A DNA stretch of 64,000 nt from CADCVT01 sp036389485 (GCA_036389485.1 DASVPR010000055.1:1-64000), one strand, 5' to 3'. Counted from the first letter of the stretch, positions 41,826 to 49,981 are shown. A program made the numbers and translations. The notes: a model not told the origin generated them from the letters alone.

Positions 41826-42283
41826 TGGCCGCGATGCGGATCGCGGTGTCGAGCGACGAGCGGACGGGGGTCGCCTCGAAGGTGGTGGAGGAGCTGCGGC
41901 GGCGCGGCCATGAGCCCGTGGTCCACGGTGCACTGGCCTCCGACGAGCGGCCCGACTGGGCGTGGGCGAGCGAGGCCGCGGCCCGCGACGTGGCCGAGGG
42001 CCGAGCCGGCCAGGCCATCGTGTGCTGCTGGACGGGGACGGGCGCGTCGATCGCGGCGAACAAGGTTCTCGGGATCCGCGCGGCGTTGTGTGGTGACGCC
42101 GCGACGGCCGCGGGCGCGCGCAAGTGGAACGACGCGAACGTGCTCGCCTTGTCGCTGCGAACGACCTCGGAGGCGGAGCTCGAGGAGATCCTCGACGCGT
42201 GGTTCGCGGCCGGGCCGTCGGACGAGGAGGACGACCGCGCGAACGTCGCGCACCTGGGCGACATCGAGCGCGCCGCCCGGTGA
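41822..42283 (+). CDS. RpiB/LacA/LacB-family sugar-phosphate isomerase
   Basis: 153 residues, the usual RpiB length. The active-site Cys lies in IVCCWTGTGASIAANKV, followed by GIRAALCGDAATAAGARKWNDANVLALS. The family interconverts ketose and aldose phosphates (ribulose/ribose, allulose/allose, galactose/tagatose) by an enediol mechanism. The loop variant CWTGTG differs from the CGTGIG of typical RpiB, and the gene is coupled both to a sulfatase-like gene (ATGA) and to a methyltransferase (GTGA), so it may act on a glycan precursor and not in the pentose phosphate pathway. Confidence 0.88.
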   Translation: MMAAMRIAVSSDERTGVASKVVEELRRRGHEPVVHGALASDERPDWAWASEAAARDVAEGRAGQAIVCCWTGTGASIAANKVLGIRAALCGDAATAAGARKWNDANVLALSLRTTSEAELEEILDAWFAAGPSDEEDDRANVAHLGDIERAAR

Positions 42284-43080
42284 ACCCGCCCGAGCACTGG
42301 TACCACACGATCGAGCTGCCGGACGGGACGGTCACGCCGGGCGCGTTCGACCTCCGGCCGTCGGTGCGCGTCGTGCCGCTGCCCGCGCGGCTCGACGGCC
42401 TGCGGTGCCTCGACGTCGGGACGTGGGACGGGTTCTGGGCGTTCGAGATGGAGCGGCGGGGCGCCGCCGAGGTCGTCGCCATCGACATCGACGACCCGGA
42501 CCGCTGGGACTGGCCGCCCGCCGAGCGGCTCCGTCCGGCGCGCGGCGGCCTCGCGGTGCTGACGGAGGTGAAGCGGCCCGGCGCGGGGTTCGCGTACGCC
42601 GCCGCGGCGCTCGGCTCCTCCGCCCGCCGGGTGGAGCGCTCCGTCTACGACCTCGACCCCGCCGTCGACGGCTCGTTCGACGTCGTCTTCCTCGGCTCGC
42701 TGCTGCTCCACCTCCGCGACCCTGTGCTCGCGCTGGACCGCGTCCGCTCCGTCTGCGCCGGCCAGGCCGTGATCGCGGACACCGTCGAGGCGATCCCGTC
42801 CTGGCTCCGTCCGCGCACCCCGATCGCCCGCCTCGACACGACCGAACGCCCCTGGTGGTGGCAGCCGAACCGAGCCGCCCTCCACGCGATGGTCCGCAGC
42901 GCCGGCTTCGAGATCGCCGAGACGACCGGGATCTACTTCGTCCCGACCGGCGCCGGCCACGCGCGACCCTCGTTGCGCAACCTCGTCCGAGGCATCACGT
43001 CCCCCGAGGGCCGCGAGGCCCTCCTCGTCGCCACGCGCGGAATCCCCCACACCGCCCTCCGCGCCACGCCCCTCGGCTGA
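42280..43080 (+). CDS. Class I methyltransferase, WYHT-type paralogue B (CmoB/DUF1698-like)
   Basis: 266 residues. VNPPEHWYHTIELPDGTVTP, CLDVGTWDGFWAFEMERRGA, VVAIDIDDPDRWDWPP and FLGSLLLHLRDPVLALDRV. Same architecture as the copies at 36475 and 44716. Motif I LDVGTWDG keeps the Gly and Asp needed for SAM. Coupled to the RpiB-like gene by GTGA. Its C-terminal 45 residues (YFVPTGAGHARPSLRNLV onward) match paralogue A. Substrate unknown; sugar or lipid-linked sugar methylation fits the neighbourhood. Confidence 0.87.
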   Translation: MNPPEHWYHTIELPDGTVTPGAFDLRPSVRVVPLPARLDGLRCLDVGTWDGFWAFEMERRGAAEVVAIDIDDPDRWDWPPAERLRPARGGLAVLTEVKRPGAGFAYAAAALGSSARRVERSVYDLDPAVDGSFDVVFLGSLLLHLRDPVLALDRVRSVCAGQAVIADTVEAIPSWLRPRTPIARLDTTERPWWWQPNRAALHAMVRSAGFEIAETTGIYFVPTGAGHARPSLRNLVRGITSPEGREALLVATRGIPHTALRATPLG

Positions 43081-43119
43081 GGGGGCGAGCACACGCCCGA
43101 GCCGCCCTCGTTCGAAGAG

Positions 43120-43590
43120 GTGAAGACGCTCGAGGAGATCACGTACGACGCGGGCCGCGCCGCGCTCGACGACCAGGAGAAGCTCGTCGCCGGGATCAGG
43201 CAGCGAACGGGAACGCTGCTCGCCGCCCACGCGCTCGTCGCGTCGTTCCTCGGCGCGACGACCATTCGGGCCACCGGGCTGTCGCCGTGGACCTGGATCG
43301 CGCTCGTCGCGCTCGTCCTCGGCCTCGTCGCGGCGGCTGTTCTCCTCGCGCCCCGAAACCTGACCTTCGCGGTCGGAGCGGCGGAGCTCTACAGCGCCCT
43401 GCGCGGTCCGGCTGCTGAGGAAGCCGAGGCTGGCACGCTCGCCTGGCTCGTGGCAGCGGCCTACAGCTACGAAACGCTGGCAAAGGCGAACGCGCCGCGG
43501 GTCGACTCCATGTCCCGGCTCTTGACCGCCCTGGCGATGCTGATGGTCGCGCAGACGCTGTCGTGGCTTACCGGGCTGGCGGTAGACTGA
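43120..43590 (+). CDS. Two- or three-TM protein with SLATT/PycTM-like layout
   Basis: 156 residues from GTG 43120. An amphipathic N-terminal helix (DAGRAALDDQEKLVAGIRQR) leads into two closely spaced TM helices (about 32-48 and 58-80), then a cytosolic helical region and a final hydrophobic stretch at 135-152. This recalls small actinobacterial membrane proteins of the SLATT/Pycsar-effector kind, but I see no nucleotide cyclase or sensor gene next to it, so the immune label would be speculation. Four bases separate it from a 51-codon frame that follows. Confidence 0.6.
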   Translation: MKTLEEITYDAGRAALDDQEKLVAGIRQRTGTLLAAHALVASFLGATTIRATGLSPWTWIALVALVLGLVAAAVLLAPRNLTFAVGAAELYSALRGPAAEEAEAGTLAWLVAAAYSYETLAKANAPRVDSMSRLLTALAMLMVAQTLSWLTGLAVD

Positions 43591-43594
43591 CGAC

Positions 43595-43750
43595 ATGGCG
43601 CCGGTCCCGAAGCCGCCCTCCGAGATCCCGCCCACCCCCACGGGCATCGGCATCGTTCAGGGCCGCGGAAGCCCGTCGTATACGCCGCGTCCGCTGCTTC
43701 CGTGGCGGCGCGTGCTGTCCTGGCTGTCGCCGCGCCGCCGGAAGCGCTAG
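43595..43750 (+). CDS. Predicted 51-residue proline-rich small protein
   Basis: ATG 43595 to TAG 43750. The sequence starts MAPVPKPPSEIPPTPTGIG, has VQGRGSPSYTPRPLLPW and ends with a very basic SPRRRKR tail. There is no membrane helix. It starts 4 bases after the stop of the preceding membrane protein and ends 12 bases before the convergent metallo-hydrolase stop, filling the gap exactly. A partner peptide of the membrane protein is the simplest reading; no homologue is recognised. Confidence 0.5.
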   Translation: MAPVPKPPSEIPPTPTGIGIVQGRGSPSYTPRPLLPWRRVLSWLSPRRRKR

Positions 43751-43762
43751 CCCGCTCGATCG

Positions 43763-44719
43763 TCAGGCCGGCCGGAACCGCACCACTCCGTCGTCGCCCT
43801 CCTCCTCGACCACCTCGCCGCGCTCGAGGAGCAGGTCCACGTGCCCGAGGACCTCGGACAGCGTGAGGAACGCCTGGGTGAGCGCGACGCGGCCCCACAG
43901 CGACTGCGCGATCTCGTGCGCCGTGATCGGGCCGTCGGTGGTGATTCGCGTCGCGATCTTCGCGGCGCGCTTCTCGTGCATCCGGAAGCGATCGTCGATC
44001 AGAGCGGCGTGGTCGGTGACCGGGTCGCCGTGGCCGGTCAGCACGAGGTCGACGTCCATCGCCTGCGTCGCCCGCAGCGACGCGAGGTAGGTGATGAGCG
44101 CGCGTGAGTGGCCGCGCGTGATCAGCGGGTTCGACGAGATGTGCTTGATGAGGTGGTCGGCGCCGATGAGCAGGCGGCGCTCGGCGTCGTGGAAGACGGT
44201 GTCCGTCGGCGAGTGACCGGGCCGGTGGTGGACGGTGAGCGTCCGGTCGCGCAGGCGGATCTCTTCACCCTCGGCCAGCCGCCGCGTGATCTCGGCGCGT
44301 GCGCCCCAGCCCCGGAACGCGGCGCTGACGGCGCGCAGCGCGTGCGCGACGTCCGCCGCGATCCCGTTGCGCAGCATCAGCTCCTCGGCGAACTCGTCGT
44401 CGAGATGCATGTTCTCGCGGTAGTCGGCGAGGAAGCCGGCGAGCGAGTCGAGTCCGGCGACCTCGGCGCCCGAGCGCCGCGCGAGGATCTCGACCAGCCC
44501 CTCGTGGTCGATGTGCTGGTGGGAGACGACGATCAGGCCGAGGTCCTCGATCGCGTGCCCCCGTTCCCTCAGGGCCCGCTCCAGCTCGTCGAGCGCCTTG
44601 CCGCTGTTCGGCCCGGTGTCGATCAGCGTGAGCGGGTCGTCCTCGATCAAGTAGGTGTTGACGCGCCCGACGGCGAAGGGCGTGGGGATCGGGATGCAGT
44701 GGATGCCGTCGGCGATCAC
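43763..44719 (-). CDS. Metallo-beta-lactamase-fold hydrolase (glyoxalase II-like)
   Basis: 318 residues. Metal motif HQHIDH in VVSHQHIDHEGL, then RPGHSPTDT, LIGADHLI and LTGHGDPV give the complete dinuclear zinc site. The first 240 residues are the hydrolase; the last 75 (KIATRITTDGPITAHEIAQSL) form a winged-helix-like region common in this subgroup. It would hydrolyse a thioester or lactone in the cytosol. GTG 44719 overlaps the stop of the upstream methyltransferase gene (GTGA), so both are co-translated; that linkage is the only hint of its role. Confidence 0.88.
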   Translation of the reverse strand: MIADGIHCIPIPTPFAVGRVNTYLIEDDPLTLIDTGPNSGKALDELERALRERGHAIEDLGLIVVSHQHIDHEGLVEILARRSGAEVAGLDSLAGFLADYRENMHLDDEFAEELMLRNGIAADVAHALRAVSAAFRGWGARAEITRRLAEGEEIRLRDRTLTVHHRPGHSPTDTVFHDAERRLLIGADHLIKHISSNPLITRGHSRALITYLASLRATQAMDVDLVLTGHGDPVTDHAALIDDRFRMHEKRAAKIATRITTDGPITAHEIAQSLWGRVALTQAFLTLSEVLGHVDLLLERGEVVEEEGDDGVVRFRPA

Positions 44720-45396
44720 TTGAACGCATGGTGGACGACGTGCGGGACCTTCACGCCGTCGGTCGACCGCAGGGTGAACCGCGAGACCCGCTCGACCCGG
44801 AAGAAGCCCGCGCTCCACAGCATCCGCCGCCAGGCGCGCAGGTTGGGCCGCCAGAAGACGACGGCGCTCGGGTCGTCGCCGCGCCAGCGGTTCACAGCGA
44901 CGGGCAGCAGCGACGTCAGGCGGTCGTACTCCTCCGCCGACACGAACCGCCCGGAGCACACCGAAGCGATCCGCTCCAGCGCCAGGAACTGGTCGCGCAG
45001 GTGGATCAGGACCGAGCCGCAGAAGACGAGGTCGAACGTGCCGAGGCGCTCGGGCGTCGCGTCGTACACGCTCAGCTCGACCCGCTCGACGGAGGAGCCC
45101 AGCCGGGAGCGAAGCTCGTCGAAGCCTGCGGAGCGCCCCGAGGTCGGGGAGGTCGGGCGGCGCCGCGGCGGCCAGTCCAGGTCCGCCTCGTCGTCGAGGT
45201 CCAGCGCGACGACCGAAGCCGCGCCGCGCTTCTCCATCTCGAACGCCCAGAAGCCGTCCCACGTCCCGACGTCCAGGCACCGCATCCCGCGCAGATCCGA
45301 GGGGAGCCGGTAGTGCCGCACCTGGTCGCGAAGGTCGAACCATCCGGGTGTGGCCGTCCCGTCCGGCAGCTCGACCGTGTGGTACCAGCGGGTCAG
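44716..45396 (-). CDS. Class I methyltransferase, WYHT-type paralogue C, probable CTG start
   Basis: 226 residues. RWYHTVELPDGTATPGWFDL, CLDVGTWDGFWAFEMEKRGA, FDLVFCGSVLIHLRDQFLAL; SAM site intact. The only codon at the position where paralogues A and B start is CTG at 45396; no ATG, GTG or TTG occurs between it and the conserved WYHT. That CTG forms a 4-base CTGA overlap with the phosphomannomutase stop, the same geometry as the ATGA/GTGA overlaps elsewhere here. The C-terminus differs from A and B (HVVHHAFK). Middle gene of a phosphomannomutase-methyltransferase-hydrolase operon. Confidence 0.8.
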   Translation of the reverse strand: MTRWYHTVELPDGTATPGWFDLRDQVRHYRLPSDLRGMRCLDVGTWDGFWAFEMEKRGAASVVALDLDDEADLDWPPRRRPTSPTSGRSAGFDELRSRLGSSVERVELSVYDATPERLGTFDLVFCGSVLIHLRDQFLALERIASVCSGRFVSAEEYDRLTSLLPVAVNRWRGDDPSAVVFWRPNLRAWRRMLWSAGFFRVERVSRFTLRSTDGVKVPHVVHHAFK

Positions 45397-46760
45397 GACC
45401 GGATCAGCGCCAGGACTTCGTCGCGCCGGCGCTCCATGTCCTCGCGCGAGACGAGGGACTCGAGGTTGAGCCGGAGCAGCGGCTCGGTGTTCGACGGGCG
45501 GACGTTGAAGTGCCAGTCGTCGTAGTCGATCGAGATGCCGTCGAGGTGGCCGATGCGCCCGTCGCCGAAGCGCTCCTCCAGCTCGCGCATCTTCGCCGGG
45601 CCGTCCGCGACCGTCGAGTTGATCTCGCCGGAGATGAAGTACCGCGACCGGTAGCGCCCGACCAGCTCGGACAGCCGCTTCCCCTCGACCGACAGCTTCT
45701 CGAGCACCAGCAGCGCGGGGACTGTCCCCGAGTCCGCGTTGTAGAAGTCCCGGAAGTAGTAGTGACCGGACACCTCGCCACCGAAGATCGCGCCCTCGTC
45801 GCGCATGCGCGTCTTGAAGAACGCATGGCCCACGCGGTTGACGTGCGCGTGGCCGCCGGCGGCCGCGATCGTGTCCGGCACCGCGCGCGACGCGCGGACG
45901 TCGTAGAGGACGGCGGCGTCCGGCTGCTTGGCCAGCAGGTGCTCGGCGAGGATCGCGGTGAGGAAGTCGCCGTCGACGAACGCTCCCTCGTCGTCGATGA
46001 AGAAGCAGCGGTCGGCGTCGCCGTCCCACGCGATGCCGAGGTCCGCGCCCGTCTCCCGGACGGTGTCGACGATCAGCCGGCGGTTGTGCTCCAGCAGCGG
46101 GTTGGGCTCGCCGTCCGGCATGTTCCCGTCCGGCTCCCAGCGGAGCTTGACGAGGTCCAAGGGGAGCCGGTCGAGCAGCGGCCCGACCATCCGGCCCGCC
46201 ATCCCGTTCCCGGCGTCGACGACGACCTTCAGCCGCGTGACGTTCGCCGGGTCGATGAACTTCAGCGCCGCCTCGTGGAACTCGTCGTAGATCTCCACCT
46301 CCTCCGAGGCGCCGCCGCCGGGGGCGTCTCCCAGCTCCTGCTCGACGAGCCGCCGGATGTCCTGGATCCCCTGGTCCCCGGAGAGCGCGATCGCTCCCTC
46401 GCGGACGAGCTTGGCGCCGGTGTACTCCTTCGGGTTGTGCGAGGCGGTGCACATCAGGCCGCCGTCGAGCCCCCGCGAGCCGACGAGGTAGTAGACCATC
46501 TCGGTCCCGACCATCCCGGCGTCCAGGACCGTCGCGCCCTCGTCGACCATCCCGCTCCGGTAGCGCTCGGTGAGCGCCGGCGCCTCGAGGCGCATGTCGT
46601 GGCCGAGCCCGAGCCGCAGCTGGTCGGTCGGCTTCCCGCCGAGGTCGCTCAGCACGCGGGCGAACACGCGGCCGACGGCGTACGCGACGTCCTCGTCGAT
46701 CTGCTCGCCGTAGAGGCCGCGGACGTCGTAGGCCTTGAAGATCCCGGGGTCGACCTGCAC
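45393..46760 (-). CDS. Phosphomannomutase/phosphoglucomutase
   Basis: 455 residues from GTG 46760. The four alpha-D-phosphohexomutase domains are complete: FKAYDVRG near the N-terminus, the phosphoserine loop TASHNPKEYTG, the Mg2+ loop IAWDGDADRCF, the sugar loop GGEVSGHYYF and the C-terminal phosphate loop RPSNTEPLLRL. It interconverts mannose (or glucose) 6- and 1-phosphate for GDP-mannose or related donors. An upstream ATG at 46805 would add 15 residues but would run over the divergent glycosyltransferase start. TACGAT ends 8 bases before GTG 46760. Confidence 0.93.
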   Translation of the reverse strand: MQVDPGIFKAYDVRGLYGEQIDEDVAYAVGRVFARVLSDLGGKPTDQLRLGLGHDMRLEAPALTERYRSGMVDEGATVLDAGMVGTEMVYYLVGSRGLDGGLMCTASHNPKEYTGAKLVREGAIALSGDQGIQDIRRLVEQELGDAPGGGASEEVEIYDEFHEAALKFIDPANVTRLKVVVDAGNGMAGRMVGPLLDRLPLDLVKLRWEPDGNMPDGEPNPLLEHNRRLIVDTVRETGADLGIAWDGDADRCFFIDDEGAFVDGDFLTAILAEHLLAKQPDAAVLYDVRASRAVPDTIAAAGGHAHVNRVGHAFFKTRMRDEGAIFGGEVSGHYYFRDFYNADSGTVPALLVLEKLSVEGKRLSELVGRYRSRYFISGEINSTVADGPAKMRELEERFGDGRIGHLDGISIDYDDWHFNVRPSNTEPLLRLNLESLVSREDMERRRDEVLALIRS

Positions 46761-46768
46761 GGCGGAGG

Positions 46769-46774
46769 ATCGTA
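46769..46774 (-). promoter_or_regulatory. -10 element of the phosphomannomutase operon
   Basis: On the reverse strand this reads TACGAT, ending 8 bases before GTG 46760. The gap to the divergent gene is only 19 bases; the plus-strand gene instead shows purine-rich GGAGG and AGGGAA upstream of its GTG. Confidence 0.4.
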
Positions 46775-46779
46775 GGGAA

Positions 46780-47874
46780 GTGCGGGTCCTGACCGTCGGG
46801 AACATGTACCCGCCCCAGCACCTCGGCGGCTACGAGCTGATGTGGCGCGCGGCGGTCGAGGGCCTGCGATCGCGCGGGCACGAGGTCCGGGTGCTCACGA
46901 CGGACACCCGCGTGCGCGACGCGCCCGACGAGGACCCGTTCGTCGACCGCTCCCTGCGCTGGTACTGGCGCGACCACCGCTTCCCGTACATGGGCCCGCT
47001 CGCCGTGCGCGGCCTGGAACGTCACAACCGCGCGGCGATGGCGCGCGCGGCCGAGGACGTCGACCTCGTCTCCTGGTGGTCGATGGGCGGGATGTCGCTG
47101 CGGCTGATCGGCATGCCGCGCGCGCCGGCGCTGAGCGTCGTGCACGACGACTGGCTGCTGTACGGGCCGCAGGTCGACCGCAGCGTGCAGCGCCGCCGGT
47201 CGCGCCTGCCGCCGGCCGAGGCGCTCGGCCACGGGCTGTTCGTCTCGCGCCGCACGCTGGAGCGGGCGCGCGGCGGCGGCTGGGCGCCGGTGACGGCGGA
47301 GGTGGTGCACTCGGGCTACGACGAGCGCTGCTTCGAGCCCGCCGAGCCGCGGCCGTGGAGCTGGCGGCTGCTGCTGGCGGGGCGGATCGACGCCCGCAAG
47401 GGCCACCGCACCGCCGTCCGCGCGCTCGACCACCTGCCGGAGGAGACCACGCTCACGGTCGCCGGGGCCGGCGACGACCGTCTCGCCTCCGAGCTCGCCC
47501 AGGACTTCCGGGTGAGGCTCGTGGGCGCGCTGTCCCCGGACGCCCTTGCCGCGGCGTACGCCGCCGCGGACGTCGTGCTGTTCCCCACCGAGTGGGACGA
47601 GCCGTGGGGGCTCGTGCCGCTGGAGGCGATGGCGGTCGGGCGGCCGGTCGTCGCGACCGGGACCGGCGGCAGCGGCGAGTACCTGCGCGACGGCCGCAAC
47701 TGCCTGCTCCATCCGGTGGGGGAGCCGCGTGAGCTGGCCGACCGCGTGCGCCGGCTCGCCGAGGACCCCGCGCTGCGCGACGCCCTGCGGGCCGAGGGCT
47801 TCGGGACCGCGGCGCAGCACACGCTGTCCGGCTTCGTCGAGCGCGTCTGCGACGCCCACGAGGCCGCGCTCTAG
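46780..47874 (+). CDS. GT4-family glycosyltransferase
   Basis: 364 residues. N-terminal VRVLTVGNMYPPQHLGGYEL (glycine-rich acceptor loop); a DDWLLYGPQVDR segment; C-terminal WRLLLAGRIDARKGHRTAVR, then YAAADVVLFPTEWDEPWGLVPLEAM with the E-x7-E nucleotide-sugar motif. A GT-B retaining enzyme, often using GDP-mannose or UDP-sugars; the mannose-1-phosphate enzyme encoded divergently fits a mannosyl donor, but that is inference. The GTG at 46780 gives the conserved first strand; a purine-rich ribosome site precedes it. Confidence 0.9.
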   Translation: MRVLTVGNMYPPQHLGGYELMWRAAVEGLRSRGHEVRVLTTDTRVRDAPDEDPFVDRSLRWYWRDHRFPYMGPLAVRGLERHNRAAMARAAEDVDLVSWWSMGGMSLRLIGMPRAPALSVVHDDWLLYGPQVDRSVQRRRSRLPPAEALGHGLFVSRRTLERARGGGWAPVTAEVVHSGYDERCFEPAEPRPWSWRLLLAGRIDARKGHRTAVRALDHLPEETTLTVAGAGDDRLASELAQDFRVRLVGALSPDALAAAYAAADVVLFPTEWDEPWGLVPLEAMAVGRPVVATGTGGSGEYLRDGRNCLLHPVGEPRELADRVRRLAEDPALRDALRAEGFGTAAQHTLSGFVERVCDAHEAAL

Positions 47875-47877
47875 TCT
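47872..47877 (+). promoter_or_regulatory. -10 element of the hexapeptide acyltransferase gene
   Basis: TAGTCT ends 6 bases before GTG 47884 and includes the TAG stop of the previous glycosyltransferase, so the acyltransferase can have its own leaderless transcript. Confidence 0.4.
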
Positions 47878-47883
47878 CCGCGC

Positions 47884-48477
47884 GTGCTCTCCGAGCTCCT
47901 CCGGCGCGCGTCGTACCTCTGGGGCCCGCGGATCGCCTCGGCCGCGCGCAAGCGCTGGCTGCTGTGGCGCCACCCGCACTGCGATATCCGCTTCGAGGGC
48001 CCGGTCTACCTCGGCCCCGGGTTCTCGTTCTTCGCGCCCGAGGGCGGCACGTTCGTCGTCGGGCCGAACGTCGAGTTCCGGCGCGGCTTCCGGATCGAGC
48101 TGCACAACGGGACGGTCCGGATCGGGGCCGGAACGGTCTTCACGTACTACGTGCTCATCCAGTGCACCTCGTCGATCGAGATCGGCGAGCGGTGCATGTT
48201 CGGCCAGTCGAGCATCGTGGTCGACGGCAACCACCGCTTCCGCGACCTCGACCGCCCGATGCTCGAGCAGGGCTACGACCTCACCCCGATCGCGATCGCC
48301 GACGACGCGGTCGTGACCTCGAAGTGCACGATCATCGCCGACCTCGGGCGGCGGGCCTGGATCGGCGCGAACTCGGTCGTCACCAAGCCGGTGCCCGATT
48401 ACTGCATCGCGGCCGGCGTCCCGGCGCGGGTGCTCGAGTACTTCGGCCCGCCGGGCGGCGAGCCGCCGGGGCTCTAG
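47884..48477 (+). CDS. Left-handed beta-helix (hexapeptide) acyltransferase
   Basis: 197 residues. Hexapeptide-like turns run from about residue 35 to 175: GPVYLGPGFSFFAP, FVVGPNVEFRRGFRIEL, IGERCMFGQSSIVVDGNHRF and AWIGANSVVTKPVPDYCIAAG with the family ending GVPARVLEYFG. It probably O-acetylates a sugar from acetyl-CoA in the cytosol, a common decoration of surface glycans. The stop shares CTAG with the convergent GT2 gene. Confidence 0.9.
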   Translation: MLSELLRRASYLWGPRIASAARKRWLLWRHPHCDIRFEGPVYLGPGFSFFAPEGGTFVVGPNVEFRRGFRIELHNGTVRIGAGTVFTYYVLIQCTSSIEIGERCMFGQSSIVVDGNHRFRDLDRPMLEQGYDLTPIAIADDAVVTSKCTIIADLGRRAWIGANSVVTKPVPDYCIAAGVPARVLEYFGPPGGEPPGL

Positions 48478-49361
48478 CCGGCGGCGTCCCACCCCTTCTT
48501 GAACGCCGGCCAGAGCTGCTGGCCGAAATACGCCTCCGCGCTGGCCCACACTCGGCGGCCGACGACCGGCGTGTCCGGCGCGACCATCGCGGCGAACCGG
48601 GCGCCGCGGCCGCGGGCAGGGCGCCCCGACGCGGCGCGGCCCAGCCGCCGCAGGAAGTATGGCTCGAAGTCGGGGTGCTTCTGCGCGAACGCCCGCTCGG
48701 CGCGGCCGACCGCCTCCATCCGCTGCCGCCACTCCGCCAGGGACGGCGGGTGCAGGTGCTCGGCGTCGGCGTTGCAGTTGTACCGGAGGTCCAGCCCGCG
48801 GTCGTGGAGGCGGCGCGCGAGGTCGAGGTCCTCGTAGAGGAACGGGAGGTCCTCGTCGAAGCCCCCGACGCTGAGGGCGAAGCCCTTCTTCAGGGACACG
48901 TTGGTCGTGTAGAAGTGGCCCCAGCCGGCGCGATCGCGCGGGATCGTGTCGTAGTCGCTCTGGATCCCGCGCTCGAGCCACGCCATGAGCCCCGTCCGCC
49001 GCAGGCGCTGCGCCCAGCGGACGTGCCCGAGCACCGCCACCTCGTCGCGCGGCATGCGCTGGTGCCACGCGTGGTGCTCCCGCACGAGCTGCGGCGAGGC
49101 GAGGATGTCGTCGCCGATGAAGAGCACGATCGGCGCGGCGGCGGCCCGCAGCCCGACGTTCCGCGCCGCCGACGCCCCCGGCCGCGCCGCGCGGAGCAGC
49201 TCCGTGCCGGCGCGCTCCGGCGGCGGCGCGCCCTCCGGGTCCGCGACGAGGAGGACCTCGAACGGCGGCGCGCCCTCCTGCGCGCGCAGCCGCGCGAGCG
49301 TCTCGGGCAGCGCGGTGGAGCGCCCGAGGGTCGGGATGACGACGGAGATGGCGGGCGTCAC
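48474..49361 (-). CDS. GT2-family glycosyltransferase
   Basis: 295 residues. VTPAISVVIPTLGRSTALPE, ASAARNVGLRAAAAPIVLFIGDD (the metal motif is GDD in place of DxD), GGFDEDLPFLYEDLDLARRL with the ED pair, and HPPSLAEWRQRMEAVGRAE. It lies downstream of, and is coupled (GTGA) to, the degenerate methyltransferase-like gene. A rhamnosyltransferase-like role is likely but unproven. Confidence 0.87.
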   Translation of the reverse strand: MTPAISVVIPTLGRSTALPETLARLRAQEGAPPFEVLLVADPEGAPPPERAGTELLRAARPGASAARNVGLRAAAAPIVLFIGDDILASPQLVREHHAWHQRMPRDEVAVLGHVRWAQRLRRTGLMAWLERGIQSDYDTIPRDRAGWGHFYTTNVSLKKGFALSVGGFDEDLPFLYEDLDLARRLHDRGLDLRYNCNADAEHLHPPSLAEWRQRMEAVGRAERAFAQKHPDFEPYFLRRLGRAASGRPARGRGARFAAMVAPDTPVVGRRVWASAEAYFGQQLWPAFKKGWDAAG

Positions 49362-49975
49362 GTCCGGCGCAACCAGAGCGCGCCCGGGGTGGAGCTGCCG
49401 CGCCAGCTCGGCACCGCCTGCCGCACGATCTCCGGATGCTCGCGCGTGAGCGCGTAGTGGGCGAGCAGCACCTCGAAGTGCCGGTTGCCGCAGAGGAAGG
49501 CATGGAGGAGGTCCTGATCCGGGCCGCCGGGCCACGGCAGCCGGATCGGGTGGAGGTGCACGACGACGCCGGGCGACAGCTCGGGCAGCAGGTCGAGCAC
49601 GAGGTCGGCGTCGGGCGCACCGGCGATCAGGACGTCGCGCGCGGAGAGCGCGATCGGGTCCTCGGTGCGGACGGCGTTCGCCGGCAGGGCGGCCTTCAGC
49701 ACCTTGCGCGCCTCCGGGTTCGCGCCGGCCACCATCGCCCGCTGCGGCTTGAGGCCCGTGACGATCGCCCACAGGACCTCGGCGTCGACGCTCTCGTACT
49801 GGCCGTTCCACAGCTGGAAGCCCTCGGGCGCGCGGAAGCGGCGAACGAAGGGGGACAGCTGGCGCAGCCGCCCGGCCTGCTCGCCCAGATCGAACCGGAC
49901 GCCGCGCAGCTTGCGCGGGGCCGGCTCGACGACCTGGATCGCCGCGGCCTTCGAGCCTCTCGTGAAACGACGCAC
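49358..49975 (-). CDS. Degenerate paralogue of the methyltransferase at 50699-51538
   Basis: 205 residues. It aligns with the protein at 50699-51538 from GVRFDL to the C-terminus: WNGQYESVDAEVL against DNGWYESVDAEVL, VLLAHYALTREHPEIVRQAV against VLLAVHALTREREALVRQVV, and ALWLRRT against AFWIRRT. The SAM motif VELGSGASS is replaced by MVAGANPEA, and the VDTSHTVKPGGD segment is lost. It is therefore unlikely to bind SAM and may be a pseudo-enzyme, perhaps a partner of its active paralogue. TAACCT ends 6 bases before GTG 49975. Confidence 0.78.
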   Translation of the reverse strand: MRRFTRGSKAAAIQVVEPAPRKLRGVRFDLGEQAGRLRQLSPFVRRFRAPEGFQLWNGQYESVDAEVLWAIVTGLKPQRAMVAGANPEARKVLKAALPANAVRTEDPIALSARDVLIAGAPDADLVLDLLPELSPGVVVHLHPIRLPWPGGPDQDLLHAFLCGNRHFEVLLAHYALTREHPEIVRQAVPSWRGSSTPGALWLRRT

Positions 49976-49981
49976 GACCGC

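Noticed and set aside
43120..43590. Pycsar or other cyclic-nucleotide defence system
   Set aside because: The membrane protein only loosely resembles known effectors. The nearest cyclase (57921-59036) is 14 kb away and of the Rv1264-like regulatory type.
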